Below the pieces are notes generated by a model that made no database searches, was not told the DNA's origin, and saw only the letters and a program-made list of their open reading frames with translations. A stretch of DNA of 64,000 bases from Thecaphora thlaspeos. Taxonomy: Eukaryota > Basidiomycota > Ustilaginomycetes > Urocystidales > Glomosporiaceae. The translations under genes were made by a program, and so were the position numbers. Below, piece after piece: positions 9,464 to 21,401 of the stretch (position 1 is its first letter; each line of letters begins with the position of its first letter). Location: the NCBI GenBank assembly GCA_900291925.1, contig UWYS01000005.1, forward strand, positions 868,001 to 932,000, read 5' to 3'.

Positions 9464-12400
9464 TCAAGCCCTAGCGATCAATGTTGTTATTGAAGCTACG
9501 TCCGTGCGAGCTTCTCCCAACACTTCGTTGGACGCGACGTCTTCGAGTCCATCGAGGCGCTCGTCCAGGTCGAATAGCTTCGACGATTTGGTAAACGCAA
9601 ACAGGATGCGACCAGAGCTCGTCTTTGCGATCTGCTGGGGGGGGGGACACACAGCGTGTTCAAAGACAAATAAGCAGACAGGGTTAGCAGCTGGTGCAAG
9701 CCTCGCTCGGCTTGGTTGCCACCGACAACTCACGTCAAAGTACGATGCCTCGTCGTCGTCGTCGTCACGGTCGTTCCTCGCCGCCTGGTGTCCCTCTTTG
9801 ACAGGCTCATTCAAGCCACCGATCGCCATCGCCGCCGCCGCTTGCCACTGCCGGTCAAACTCTGGATCGTCCAGCTGCTCGAGGATGCTGCGATCGCCCT
9901 GAGCGTCGACCGCGGCGACGTCTGGCTCCTCCTTGATGCGCGCTGGCTCCTGCGGTGCTCCTGCGGCGGCCGTCGCGAGGGGGAAAGGAGTCCCAGAGTC
10001 GGCAGGTGCGTACCCCTGCAGCAAGCGCACGATGACTGCGTCGAGCTGAAAGGCGTCCGGGTGCTTGTAGCAGTCGAAATGCGCCCAGTCGTGGAGAGCG
10101 GCCAGCTTGGTGTGCCGATCCTTGTTCGACGCAACGGCAGCATTGGCGACATGCTGCGAGGCTGGGAGGAATCCCGGCAACGGCTCGACTTCATCGTCGT
10201 CGTCGTCGAGGACGTCGCCGCTTCCCTCCAACCCATCGGGTCCGCCCGTGCCTTGCACCTTCTTGCTCGCCTTCCTGGCCGCGTCGCTGCCGGAGCCCTT
10301 GCCGTCGCAGTCGCATGCCAGCTGCTTGTGGCACAGGCAGGCTGTGTTGGTGTGCAGGGTAAAGATGTCGAGCAGCTCCTCTTGCGAAAAGGCGTCCGAC
10401 GACCGCTTGCTCGACCCACCGGATCCGGCGTTCATCAGGGCATCGGACAGGGCCAGCTTCGACAATTGTCGCTGATAGATTTTCTCGTCCATGGTACCAG
10501 ACAGGAGCATCCGGTAGATGTAGCACGTCTTCCTTTGGCCATCGCGATGAATGCGTGCCATGGCCTGCTGGTCGGTCGAGGGGTTCCAGTCGCTGTCGAA
10601 GAGGATTAGACGGTTGGCGCCGATCAAGTTGAGGCCGATGCCGCCGCTCTTTGCCGAAAGGAGGAAGACAAAGGTGGAACTCTCTTCTCGATTGAAGCTG
10701 GAGACGATGTTCATCCGCTCGTCCTGCGGCGTCTGCCCGTCCAGCCGGATGAACTTGAAGCGGAGCTTCCTCAGCACGCCCTCCATGATGTCGAGCATGC
10801 TGGTGAAGTTGGAGACAAGGACCACCCGATCGTCCGTCGTCGCCTTGATCGTCTGGAGGAGGTCGACGACGCACGACATTTTTCCGCTGTAGGCCGCGTC
10901 GTAGCGGCGTCGGTGGCCCGGAAAGTGCGTCAAAGCGTCGCCGAGCACCGCCTTCGTCGCCGAGTTGGTCGCGCTCTCCAGGTCCTTGAGAAGCAACTCG
11001 GGCGTGTTACAAAGCTTTCGCAGAATACCGATCTGGACCAGACTGTTGCCGGCTTCACCCCGCAGCACGGAGTGCACGGCGTTCGAGTTGAGGATGGTTC
11101 GGTAGATCTCGAGCTGCAGCGCACTCGGGCTGCAGAAGAGGACCAGCTCGTGCTTCGGCAACAGGTACTGGGCGAGAAGGTCGGCCGTCCGCCGGAGGAT
11201 GATGTCTTTGGTGACCTTGACCAGCGCGTCGCTGCGGAGCTGGCCGAGCTCACGGACCTCCTTGCTACAGTGCTGGGCGCGAGACTTGATGATAGGATCC
11301 TCGAAGATCCGCTTGAAGCGCGGGTACTCTTCGAGAAAATTAGGCGCGACAAAGTCGATCATGGCGTAGAACTCGGACAGGTCGTTCTGTATTGGCGTGC
11401 CGGACAGAATGATCCGGCGCGGCGTGCTCAACTCCCGGAACATCTTGGTCGTCTTGGCGTCGCGCGACTTAAGGCGGTGTCCCTCATCGCAGACGATGAG
11501 GCCAATAGGCGGCTGCGCCTCCTTGAGCGTCGCGACGCAGGTCCGCAGCTTCTCGTAGCCGATCACGAGGACGTGATAGGCCTTTGAACGGACGAAGCGC
11601 TCGACGTCCTCCTTGCCCTTGCCGTAGTCAATGCACAGCACGTTGAGCGCGTTGTTGCCGATCCACTTCCTGAACTCGCGCTTCCAGTTCTTGACGAGAG
11701 ATAACGGGCAGACGATCAACGCCCGCTCGATCGTGCAGGAGGCCGACGAGTAGTAGCAATTCTGCTTCATTAGGGTCAGGATCAGGGCAATCGTCTGGAG
11801 CGTCCTGTAGAAGCGTTGCCGGGAAGACAGGGGAGGGAAGATAGGGTAGAGCAAGGAAGGGGCCGCAAACAGGTCCGGTGTCAACAGAGACAGACGCTGG
11901 CGCCAGAAGCGCGAGCCACGCCGAGACCATGCTCACTTTCCGAGACCCATCTCGTCGGCCAGGATGACGCCTTGTCCCTTCTCGCCGTTCGCGTGCATGC
12001 CCATCACCCGTTCGTACATGAACTTGACACCTTCGACCTGATGCGGTCTCAAAGCTTTGGCGAGTTGCGGATCGACCACGACGTCAACGACTGGCCGGTC
12101 TCTGCTCCCGCCGGTGAAGAGTGAAAAAGCGGGGTCAGTAGGAAGGCCTCGAGCACCTTTTTCCACGCGGCGCTCGGCCTGTGCACATGCTCGACACTTT
12201 GCGCCTACCCACTTCTTGTTGAACCGCTTCTGATGCGACTCGTCGGGCCGTTTCATCACAATAGCGCCCTCGGCCTTCGGATCGAACCTGCCAAGGGGGG
12301 AAATCAAGCAAAGATCGAAATGGTTAGAAGCAACCCGGACATGCAGCGAAGTCTGTCTAGCGATGGCATGGACCCACCTTGCGTGCGGCACCTTGCCATG

Positions 12401-13465
12401 GCCGGGGTTCATCAGACCGCTAGGCTTTATTGAGGACAGCCGCTCGGCAGCCTTCCCGGTAGATTTTGCTGCCGGTTGCATGCGCAGCAGGGGGAGAAAG
12501 AGAAAGCAGCGCCTTCGGCCGTCAGGGCCATGTACTGCGACGCTGCCGTGCTTGTGGAAAACCTTCTGCTCACCGTAAAAGGTGCTAGCTTGCGCAGGAC
12601 TAAGCCGCTCAAAATCCATATCGCTGGGCCCGGTAGGGTTCGGGCTCGACGTATTGCTAACGCGCAACACGGCCCGGAACGGCCTTGAAGCCCTGACGAT
12701 GCTCTGGGCGGCGGCCGAACCTGCCGACGGACCTCTGAGGAACTCTTGCCGCGAGATCTCACGGTCAATTTCGATTTCCTTGCCGCCTATCGTCAGCTGG
12801 TCGCCCGAGTCGAGCTGTCCGTGGTTGAAGGTGGCGCGCGTGCAGAGGCTGCGTGTGGAGCGGCAGACGAGAGCATGGACAGAGCTGAGCGCGCGGCGTC
12901 CGGGTGCCGGGGGATGACGGACAAGGAGACGAACGACGAGCGGCGGTGGAGCGTCAGACTAAACTCACTCCTTGGCAGTCTCTGCACATCTCAGCGCGCA
13001 GTGTCTTCCGCTGTTTTTGACGATAAGCACCGCATCTCCGTCCCAGGTCTTGTGCTTCTTGAACTGGGGTTTCCTCCATGTGCACAGGTAGAAGGGGCCC
13101 TCTGCCGATTCCGATGAAGGTATCGCCGGGCACACATGCGCTTCCCTCGCCGAGGAAGGGCTTCGGGCCGGATCACAGGCTGCGGCCTTCCTCTTTGGCG
13201 CCTCTGCCTCTGAGGGTCGCCTCGATACACATCCCTGTCCGCGGCTGGAAACGATGGCGTGGGCAGGAGGTTGGGATGGCCCGACGTCGTCGATGTTCGC
13301 TTGCTGCAGAGTGGAAGAGGTCGGAGTAAATAGTAGTCTCGGCCGTTTGGAGGGTGACTCTGCCGATGCACTTGCGTCGAGCGGTTGGGTCATGCCTTGG
13401 GCCAACGGACGGCGAAGCATCGTAGGCGGGGTAAACTTGGCCTTGAGCTTGGCGATCGGGTCCAT
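9464..13465 (-). CDS. RDH54: Rdh54/Tid1-type Swi2/Snf2 DNA translocase (Rad54 paralogue)
   Basis: DNA-dependent ATPase that works with Rad51/Dmc1 in homologous recombination and strips recombinases from duplex DNA; nuclear. Six exons on the minus strand (13465-12969, 12848-12378, 12287-12213, 12101-11937, 11804-9734, 9634-9464) join in phase to 1149 residues. The N-terminal signature [20 protein letters not shown] and the [10 protein letters not shown] block are typical of Rdh54, not Rad54 itself. Walker A (DEMGLGKT, about residue 400) spans an intron. Motif II is DEGH at about 509. [21 protein letters not shown] and the [17 protein letters not shown] to [10 protein letters not shown] blocks give helicase motifs III-VI. 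The C-terminal exon ([11 protein letters not shown]) follows an intron with a 10-C tract before the acceptor. All key motifs are present. Confidence 0.93.
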
Positions 13466-14203
13466 GGCGGGCGACGGCTGCTCGGCAGGGATCGCGCCGT
13501 CAGAGGGTCCGACGGGGAAGGATGAGTTGCTAGGGGTCGGAGAGCGTTGGCAAGATCGATGGCGGAAGGGTCCGAGGGTCCAAGGGTCGAGGGGTCGAAA
13601 GTGGCGAGCGAGGTCCGGTGGCGGTGCCGCTGCTGCGCAGCGCGACGGAAGGGACCAGAAAGGGGGAATAATCAAGAATGGCCGGCCGTGCTTCTCGGCC
13701 GCCAGGCCCACCGAGGGCCAGACCAACGCCCGGCGCCTCACCCGCCATCTACGCGACGCGCTCAGGCTGTTCCGCGGAGGCCTCGTCCATCGCCGCGACA
13801 TGAGGTGGAGCCATACAGTATGATGAAGACAGACGATGCGTTGCGGCGTTAATGCTGGCCCGGCGCTTCCTTCAGAGTCAAACAACAACTACCCTAGTGA
13901 GGTACGAGTTGGTGGTGAGATACCTTCGATCGGGCTTACGTATCTTTGCCATCGCCGTCCGGCGGGGTACATATCACGATGTACATGGTTCGTTGTGATG
14001 TCTTCTCGCTTCCCACTTGGTTGGCGAGCAGTTCGCATGACGCTCCAACGAGGGATTGATGCTCTGTTGGCTATGTATGGCCTTTCTTTATCTTCTCGAT
14101 GCCGTTGCCGAGCGCCCTGCCTGGCCGATCCACGCTCCAGCCGTCCCTTCCGCCCCTACGACACCACCACCAGACAGCACTGCTCGCCAGGTACTGTACG
14201 AGC
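13466..14203. other. Divergent promoter region between RDH54 and the cyanamide hydratase-like gene
   Basis: About 740 bp separates two divergently transcribed genes. The RDH54 frame stays open upstream of its chosen ATG at 13465, so a longer N-terminus is possible, but the upstream part has no family signature. No other gene is recognised. Confidence 0.4.
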
Positions 14204-15131
14204 ATGGCCGCATCGCCCGAACCCATCAAGAGCTACGGCTTCACCACCGTCCCCATTTGCTGCGCGACGCTCATGGCGAGCGAGCCCAAGCCTTCCCGCC
14301 TACCGTCGCCGGTCGCAGCCTCGTTGCTGCCGCTGCCGGACACGCCGCTGGCGAGGCGGATCCACGTATACGCCAAGCGCCACCTTCCCGTGCCGGTGTA
14401 CAACCACTCGCACCGCGTCTACATGTGGGGCCTTGCCATTCGTCGCTACCGCTTCCCGCAATGGTAGTTCGCCGACGAGACCTGGTATCTCTCCACCCTC
14501 TTGCATGATATCGGCGCCACGCCGACCAACGTGCGCGGGACCTTGATGAGCTTCGACTTCTGGGGCGGTGTCGAGGCTCCCAGGGTCCTTTCGACGGCCA
14601 ACGACATCGGCGACAAGGAGGTCGAGGCCGATGGGCCCGCCGTAGCGCCGCGTCAGCAGGCAGAGTCGGTGACGGAGGCCATCATCCGACACCAAGACGA
14701 GATGTACGAGGGGAGCATCACCTGCCTCGGAGCGCTGCTCCAGCTCGCCACGCTGTTTGGTGAGTTGAGAAACGCCGCAGTCGTTGGGCCTATCGCGCCT
14801 TGCTTTGCTAGACCAGCTGTTCGTTGATGGGCGTCCTTCGCCCTAGTGTAGTTACTGACCTCGACGCTTCTTCCCTCGTATTGCCTCCGGCGTCGGACCT
14901 TGCATGCCTGCGACAGACAACACCGGCAGGCATCCAGACCTGATCCACCAGGACACTCTCCGAGAGGTGGTAGAGGCCTACCCACGCCTGGGCTGGAATC
15001 GGTGCTTCCACAACGCAATCGAGGAAGAGATCAAGATCAAGCCGTGGGCTCACACCACAGGCCTGGGCGTGCCGCGGTGGCCCAAGGCCGTCCTGGAGAA
15101 CGGGCTCATGGCCGCGTACGATGGGCGCTGA
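14204..15131 (+). pseudogene. Cyanamide hydratase-like HD-domain protein, interrupted by one in-frame TAG
   Basis: Family members (yeast Ddi2/Ddi3, fungal Cah) hydrate cyanamide to urea with a metal-binding HD domain. Exons are 14204-14759 and 14917-15131 (donor GTGAGT, acceptor CGACAG, phase kept). Family landmarks in order: GFTTVP at the N-terminus, NHSHRVYMWG with the first metal-binding His, LSTLLHDIGAT with the HD pair, MSFDFWGG, VTEAIIRHQD, then DNTGRHPDLIH, YPRLGWNRCF and KPWAHTT in exon 2. The only defect is TAG at 14465-14467 (FPQW-stop-FADETW), exactly where relatives have one ordinary residue. Both sides are conserved and in one frame, so an intron does not explain it. It may be a recent nonsense allele, a sequencing error or a read-through codon. 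Confidence 0.8.
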
Positions 15132-16328
15132 AGGTCGCGCGCCAGCGGTCGGGCTCGTAACTTGGCTGGCTTCGCTGACTCTAACCTGTCCTCCTCGTCG
15201 GGCTACTCATGGACCCAGTCAGCGTTTCGGCTTACTGGTATCGGCGGCAAGCTGCATCCGTACGATGCGATGCCAATCGGGCTGCCTACGTGGGGGTGGT
15301 CGGTGCGAGCAGAGACGAGTTAGCGAGCGAAAAGCCCAGCGCTCGAAGTTGGTACGCGCGGTGGTCGTTGGTCCGTGGTCCGTGGTCCGTGGTTCGGCGT
15401 GTGCGGTCGTGGGCCAGTGTACGTATGTACATACAGTACGTTTGCAGCACAGAAGCGAGCCGAGTCGATCAAATTGCCAACGTCATCATGCATGCATACG
15501 CAACGCTTGGGCCTGGGCGTCGAGACGCCGTGCGGTGAAAACTTACCAGCTAGCGGCAGAGCGCGCCGTTCTCGCTGCGCGGAGTCCTTGGTCGGGGTGA
15601 GCCGAGAAAGCAACGAGCCGACGCGCCTGGAAGCCCGGCTTGGGGGGATCGGATCCGGTCTAAAAGAGCAAGCAAGCAAGGTGCATGGGCTGGCCCCCGG
15701 CGGGCGGGCGTTCCAGCTCCGAGCAGGCAGGCTGGGTCCGTGCATATATGTATGTGAGGCGAGCCTCTGCAAGCAGGATGATGTCGGTACTGTACGTGTT
15801 CATGTGTAGAGAGAGACTCTGTCCCGCTTGCCTCGCTGGCCGGGGGGGAGGGCGGCAGGGCAGCCGACGAGCGTTGGTTCGGATCGAGCACTCCGGGGGC
15901 CTAGCCTGGCGCCTCTCTTGTCCCCCGCCCAGCCCAGGCTCTCTCCGTTGCGCCGCGCCGCGCCGCGCCGCTCGCCGCATTCGACGTCACCGCTCAGCTC
16001 GTCTTGCCTCCGTGCGCGCATCCGTGCGCGGCGCGCAGTCTCCGGCCGTCCGCCGTCTCCCCTCTGTGACCGGCCCCGCCCTGGCGCCAGAGAGTACTTG
16101 AACTCGAGACCTGGCTAGCCAGCGCGCGCCTGGTCGTCGCCTTTCCTCCTCTCCACCACCATCCATCCACACACCCTGCCATTCTGCCATCCATCCTGCA
16201 CTCCAGAGATCATTACCCCCTGGAGAAAGACTGACCAGCATCCATCCATCCACACGCACGCACACGCACACATAAGCGCGACCCAACGCACGCTCCCTTC
16301 CCTCCCCCCTTTGCGAAGGCCATTCACC
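15132..16328. other. Intergenic region with short tandem repeats
   Basis: About 1.2 kb with no recognisable protein. It contains a GGTCCGT tandem near 15369-15393, a GCCGC run near 15951-15972 and CATC/CA-rich repeats near 16155-16275 just before the SLM-like start. The 3' part is probably promoter and leader. Confidence 0.4.
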
Positions 16329-19073
16329 ATGACCGACGCCCAGTCCACCATGACGAGGGCAACCTCGCTCAGCCGCAAGTCCACTGTGGCCAGCCGCAAC
16401 GCTTCCCTCATCAAGAAGAACACGGGCCCCCACGAGCTGCGCCCCTCTGACATCCTCATCGAGCGTTTCACCGGTGAGTAGCACCTCGGAGACAGAGGCT
16501 AGCGAGCGTCCGCCCTCGTATCGTCCGCAGAGAGAGAGAGAGAGAGAACATGTGGCTGACCAGTTCTGCCTCGTTTTTCCGCCACTTCTTGCCCATCACG
16601 AACACAGGCTGGAAACACATTACCAAGCAGCTGATCAGCTACTTTGAGGGCATCGCCGATATCGAGTACAACACCGCAAAGGAGCTCACCAAGCTCGGTG
16701 GCGTCATTCAGGTCCCCTTCCGCGAGGGCAACCAGTACCTCGGCGAGGATGGCATCCAGGACATCTACTACGGCATCCGCGACAAGACGCGCGTCATCGC
16801 CGACCACCACGCCAACCTGGCCAAGACGGTTGAGGGCTCCATCGTCCAGCACCTCCAGAAGCTTCGCTCTGAGATCAAGGCCCACATCAAGAACGTCCAA
16901 CAGGACACGGGCAAGCTCGCCAACGGTGTTGCAAAGGAGCGCGAGATGTCTACAAAGATGATTTCGGACCTCGCCCGCTCCATCACTCTCCTCAAGAACA
17001 CGCCCATGAGTGTCACCGCGCGCGAGGACCCCTACAGCGCCAACCAGGCCGTTTTTCTACAGCTGCAGCGACAGGTCAACGAGGAGAATGCGCTGCAGAA
17101 GAGCATCATCATCATGCAGCAGAACTCGGCACACTTTGAGGAGGGCATCGTCCGCAGCATCCAGAGCGCGTGGCAGACGTTTGACGAGTGGAGCGGAAGG
17201 ATGTCGGCCCAGGTCCAGGACACCTGGCTCAGCCTCGGCGTCCAGATGCGAAGCCTCCAGCCCAACGCCGAGTGGATCGCCTTTGCCGCCCGCTCCGACC
17301 ACCTCCTCGACCCCGACACCCCTCTCCGCAACCCCGAGACGATCGACTACCCCGGAAAGGAGGACCCCTCAGTCATCCCTGTCCACCAGGGCATCCTGGA
17401 GCGTAAGAAGCGCTTCACTAAGACCTACAAGGAGTCGTTCTACGTCCTCACCCCCGCCGGTTACCTCCACGAGCACGGCTCCTCGGACCAGACCAAGCAT
17501 CCCCAGCCGGAGCTCTCCCTTTTCCTGCCCGAGTGCACGCTCGGCGCCCCCTCGACCATGGCATCCAAGAGCCACAAATTCCACATCGAGGGCCGCAAGG
17601 TCACCGGGGGCCAGAGCGCCATCCCGCAGAAAGGCATCGCCAGCCTCGGCATGGGACGCGAGCACGCCTACACCTTCCGCGCCCGCAGCCACGACGAGAT
17701 GATGGAGTGGTGGAACGACATCAAGCAGCTCTCCAAGGTCTACCTTACCACCAGCGAGCAGATGGACCGCTCCGGGCCCGTTCCCGCTGCCGTCCGAGCT
17801 GCTGGCTACCGCAGCGAGGAGGAGGAGGAAGAGGACGAGGATGGCAGCTCGATCGAGGAGGACGAGGAGGAGTACGAGGAGGCCGAGGATGAGGCCGCCC
17901 ACAACAGCGGCACCGCCGCCAACGCGGCCTCGGCCATCCCCCACGCCAGCACCACACCCACCAAGGAGGAGGAGATCCCGGCCTATTCTGGCGCGCCGCA
18001 GGGCGAGGTCGGACCGAATGGTACGTACTTTCTTGCCATCTCTGACGGGCAGTAGTCCTTCCGCCAGCTGCTGGATACTCGCTGACCCCTATCTGCCCCG
18101 TTCCTGCCTTCCCTATCGCTCCTGCTAATGTGCTTCTGACACCATCAGGCTATCTTCTCGAGAAGAAGGGTGAGAACGCCGAACGCGCCGGTGAGCCTTC
18201 GCAGGATGGCCTCAACCGAAGCGCCAGCTCGGCTGGCAAGGAGGTGAGTACAGTCGTAGACCCTGCGATGTTCATACACGGCGCGGGTATGTAGGGGCTC
18301 AGGCTGACATCCTCCACTCGCCGTTATCTTTCTCGCAAACAGAAGGCGACCGAGGAGGCCCAGGCTACCAAGGACGGTGAGTATGAGCGTTTGTAACGTG
18401 TCTTGATCTGTTTCGAGGCTGTCGTCGGAACGCTGGCGTCCAAAGTTGTCCGGTCGTCGGCGCCTTTCTAGGACGAGGCCCATTCGTGTTGGTCGTGGTC
18501 GCAGCGTTGCGATCCGGACTCGGGTCTTGATAGACATCGGTCAGGGGTGGCCCGGTCGCCCAGGCTGGCTGTCGGGAGGGCGAGTTTGGAGTCAATGCTA
18601 GCCTCGGGCACTGACTCTCTTGGCGTCCACTGGTTTCGGGACCCGGCTGCAGAGCCACAATCGGTCCGAGCTCCTGTGGACCTTGCCCGCCAGAACTCTG
18701 TGGCCAGCAGCATGCGTACGGTTGATACGATGCAGACTGCGCGACAGGGCGATGAGGACTGATGGTCAGTCAGTCCATCTAAAGGGCTTAGAGGCGTCCC
18801 AAACGGGGCACCGTCGCAGGTTTTCGGAGACTCTTGCCGTACATACATTTCACGAGCTCGCGGGCTGACCCGCCTAACCCTCATCTTCCACCCCATCCCC
18901 CATTCGCATCCAACCAGCATGAAAGGCCATAACGCCTTCTCTCCAGAAAGGATCAGAATAATTCAGCGCCGGGATACCCCTTCCTTGGATCCAACCTTGT
19001 TGTAACCGTCCCCACCACAGCGTCTAGTGCTGCCAGCCTGAAGGCGGTCTTGATCGCTCGCGGAACGTGCTAG
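16329..19073 (+). CDS. SLM1/SLM2-like BAR-PH protein (PtdIns(4,5)P2-binding TORC2 effector family)
   Basis: Yeast Slm1/2 bind PtdIns(4,5)P2 and sphingolipid-regulated eisosomal membrane and recruit Ypk kinases to TORC2. Exons 16329-16473, 16608-18020, 18149-18243 and 18343-18376 are well supported by phase and signals. A last exon 19021-19073 (acceptor CCACCACAG) would give ASSAASLKA..ARGTC and stop. If the 18377 donor is not used, reading through ends at TAA 18394-18396 instead. Residues about 40-280 form the coiled BAR-like region (from ERFTGWKHITKQL, with YNTAKELTKLG). A PH domain follows at about 300-430 (GILERKKRFTKTYKESFYVL to MMEWWNDIKQLSK). The tail is highly acidic (E/D runs, 17815-17910). 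The N-terminus is S/T-rich. Intron 1 contains a GA repeat. Confidence 0.85.
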
Positions 19074-19263
19074 CCACCGTCCCTCTCTCAGTTGACCTCT
19101 TCCTATTGCCCCGTCCCCTTTTTTGCGCTTCTGTTCATCACTTTAATCTATTTGCCCAAGTTTGTCCCGTAGCGTTGCACTGGCCGGGCTGCGTGTGCGT
19201 GTCTCTCGAGTGTGTCTGCTGGGGGGGGGGGCAGATGTCGGCTTTCATGTACAACAGGCTGAG

Positions 19264-21401
19264 CTATGTCGACGGAAAGACAAGGGCGGCCAAACGATAG
19301 CGTACCGCAAATGCAAGTATCGATCCGAGCACCTGGATCGCCATCACATGGCACCAAAGCCCGAACTCGGAGATGCAGGGACCTTCGAAGGGTGGCCCGC
19401 TGCCTGCTTGGGGTGAACCTGCCTCTTCAGAGCGCCGTTGCCGCGTCCAATGGCGCACACCGCGGAAGACGAGGATGGCGTTGAGCAGCGTCAGGTTGGA
19501 GGTGCTCTTGAGTGATCGACGCGTGCTCGAGGCCGACCTGAGGGGATGCCAGTCTAGCTGGACGAGCCTCAGTCTCTCGAAGGCCAAGAGGATGACGACA
19601 GTCAGCTGTGATGCTGGCTTCAGAGGCTTGACAGTGGCTACAACGCCGTCTTGAGGCCTGGCGGGATCGCTGAACTCTGTGACGGAAGGGTAGAGGCCTC
19701 CGCTTGCCGGGTCGAATCTGGCGGAAGCGCGGCCAGCAGAGATGGTTAACGGAGCTAGCCAGGTCAGGGTGTCACGTTCACGGTCGAGACAAGGCGCCAA
19801 AGCGTAGGCGCACCCACCTTGGGACCCTGTGTCTGGGATTCGGTACAAGGCCGAAGAGCTGCGGACAGCTAAAGAGAAAGTTGAAGACTTGCGGGACAAA
19901 GAAGAGCAACAGCGTCTTACTAAAGTGGCCGAGGATGCCGACGGCGGAAAAGACCATTCCTGCAAAATAGCAGAATGTGTCGCCGACAAACACCTTGGCC
20001 GGATATCTATTCCACGCCAGCAGACCAAGGCAAACGCCAGTCAAGGGCAAGAGGAAGTAGAGGCTGAAGAGATGCCTGCGCAGCAGCTCTTCCGACGAGT
20101 GGCTGCCAGGCTGGCCCACGCGCGAGTCGAGATAGAGCAGGTCATTGACGCAGAGCGAGATGGATATGACCAGAGCCTGACCCACTTCGACGCCATTTAT
20201 GCCGGCCAGGATATTGATGCTGTTGGTGCAGAAAGTCGACAGCAGCGACATATAGACGTAGTAGAGGGGCCCTGAAGATTGTGGTCGGCAGGCGGAGGTG
20301 GGACAGGGTAAGCACAGGGACGACGCCTCTAGCAGCGGCCGCGCGTGCTGATTCGTCTGCTTACCGAGGTCGAGGATCGGGGTGCCTAGCCAGTTACGCA
20401 AGCTCTCGGGCCAGCCGGGGACTACCACCGTGGTGCCTCCACCGCCGGCGTAGTATATCGTCAACAGCGGGATGCTGGAAATGACGGGGATAGGAAGCTT
20501 GTACCTCCAACGGATGTCGAAGACGTCGTCCAGAAAGCCAAGAACGATGGCCGAGAGGAACGAAAGGAGTGCCGACAAGTAGCTTGCCAGCTGTCGCGAG
20601 ACCGAGATGGGTGAAGGAAAGAGATACGGCAACGGGTCAGCTCCGAGGGACGACAGACATTATGAGGGTCACCCTGCAAGGCTCACCTCGTGGTGGGGAA
20701 AGTCTCGCTTCCCGTCCATTCCTCCTTCCCAGCCAACGGCCTGATTGTGTAGGAGGTCCTTTGCCTCTAGATCGAGCGCCGCGGCCGCCGAGTTGTTGAC
20801 CGGAGTGGTGTGCATGGAAAAGTATCTGAAAGGAACAAAGAGGAAGAGCAGGAACATGTAGACGCTCGCAGACGGCAGTCCCATGGTCTCGGGACTGTGA
20901 CGAGAGTGGCGGAGATGGACTTAGCTTCCGAAATCACCCTCTATTCTGCGTTTTAACGGAGAAGTGGCTTACATACAGTTCGTCCAGCCGGCCGCTCTTC
21001 AGCAGGTCCTTTCCCTTGAAACCCCGCTGCTTGAAAACGTCCATGGTCCTCTCGATGGCCAAGGACGTGGCCCATAGGCCTAGGACAGCGAGGCCGCAAG
21101 ATGCGAGCAGTGCGGGGAAGCTGTTGTCAAATTCGATGATCGCTTGCCTCTGCGAGGAAGTGGTGGCGATGGACACGGCGCGAGATACGAGGGGGTGGAC
21201 TGCCTCGTGAAGCCGCGTCCATATCGACGAGGAGTGATGGCATTGCGAGACGGCTAGGAACGAGGCGAGGAGCTGCCCCATGCGTGCGAGAGGAAGTGTG
21301 GCGTGCTGGGGAAGGGAAGCTTGATATCGCAGCAGTGGGGGCAGGAGGAGCAGGGCCAGAGCGACGGGCAAGGCCAGTGCTGTGTGGACAAGCGACGGCA
21401 T
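19264..21401 (-). CDS. ALG7: UDP-GlcNAc:dolichyl-phosphate GlcNAc-1-phosphate transferase
   Basis: Catalyses the first step of N-glycan precursor synthesis on the ER membrane (the tunicamycin target). Five exons on the minus strand (21401-20977, 20894-20687, 20590-20365, 20271-19818, 19717-19264) join in phase to 588 residues. Landmarks: KGKDLLKSG, then PETMGLPSASVY across intron 1; DFPHHE; FLDDVFDIRWRYKLPIP with the catalytic-loop DD pair; NSINILAGINGVEVGQ; VFVGDTFCYFAGM; NFLFSCPQLFGLVPNPRHRVPR, the conserved His-containing loop. Many hydrophobic helices fit a polytopic enzyme. The C-terminus keeps NLTLLNAILV and AIQVLGSILAFAVRYRLA, but about 40 polar residues lie between them, more than expected. 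The total is longer than the usual 400-480. Intron 1 has a GTATGT donor. Confidence 0.92.
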
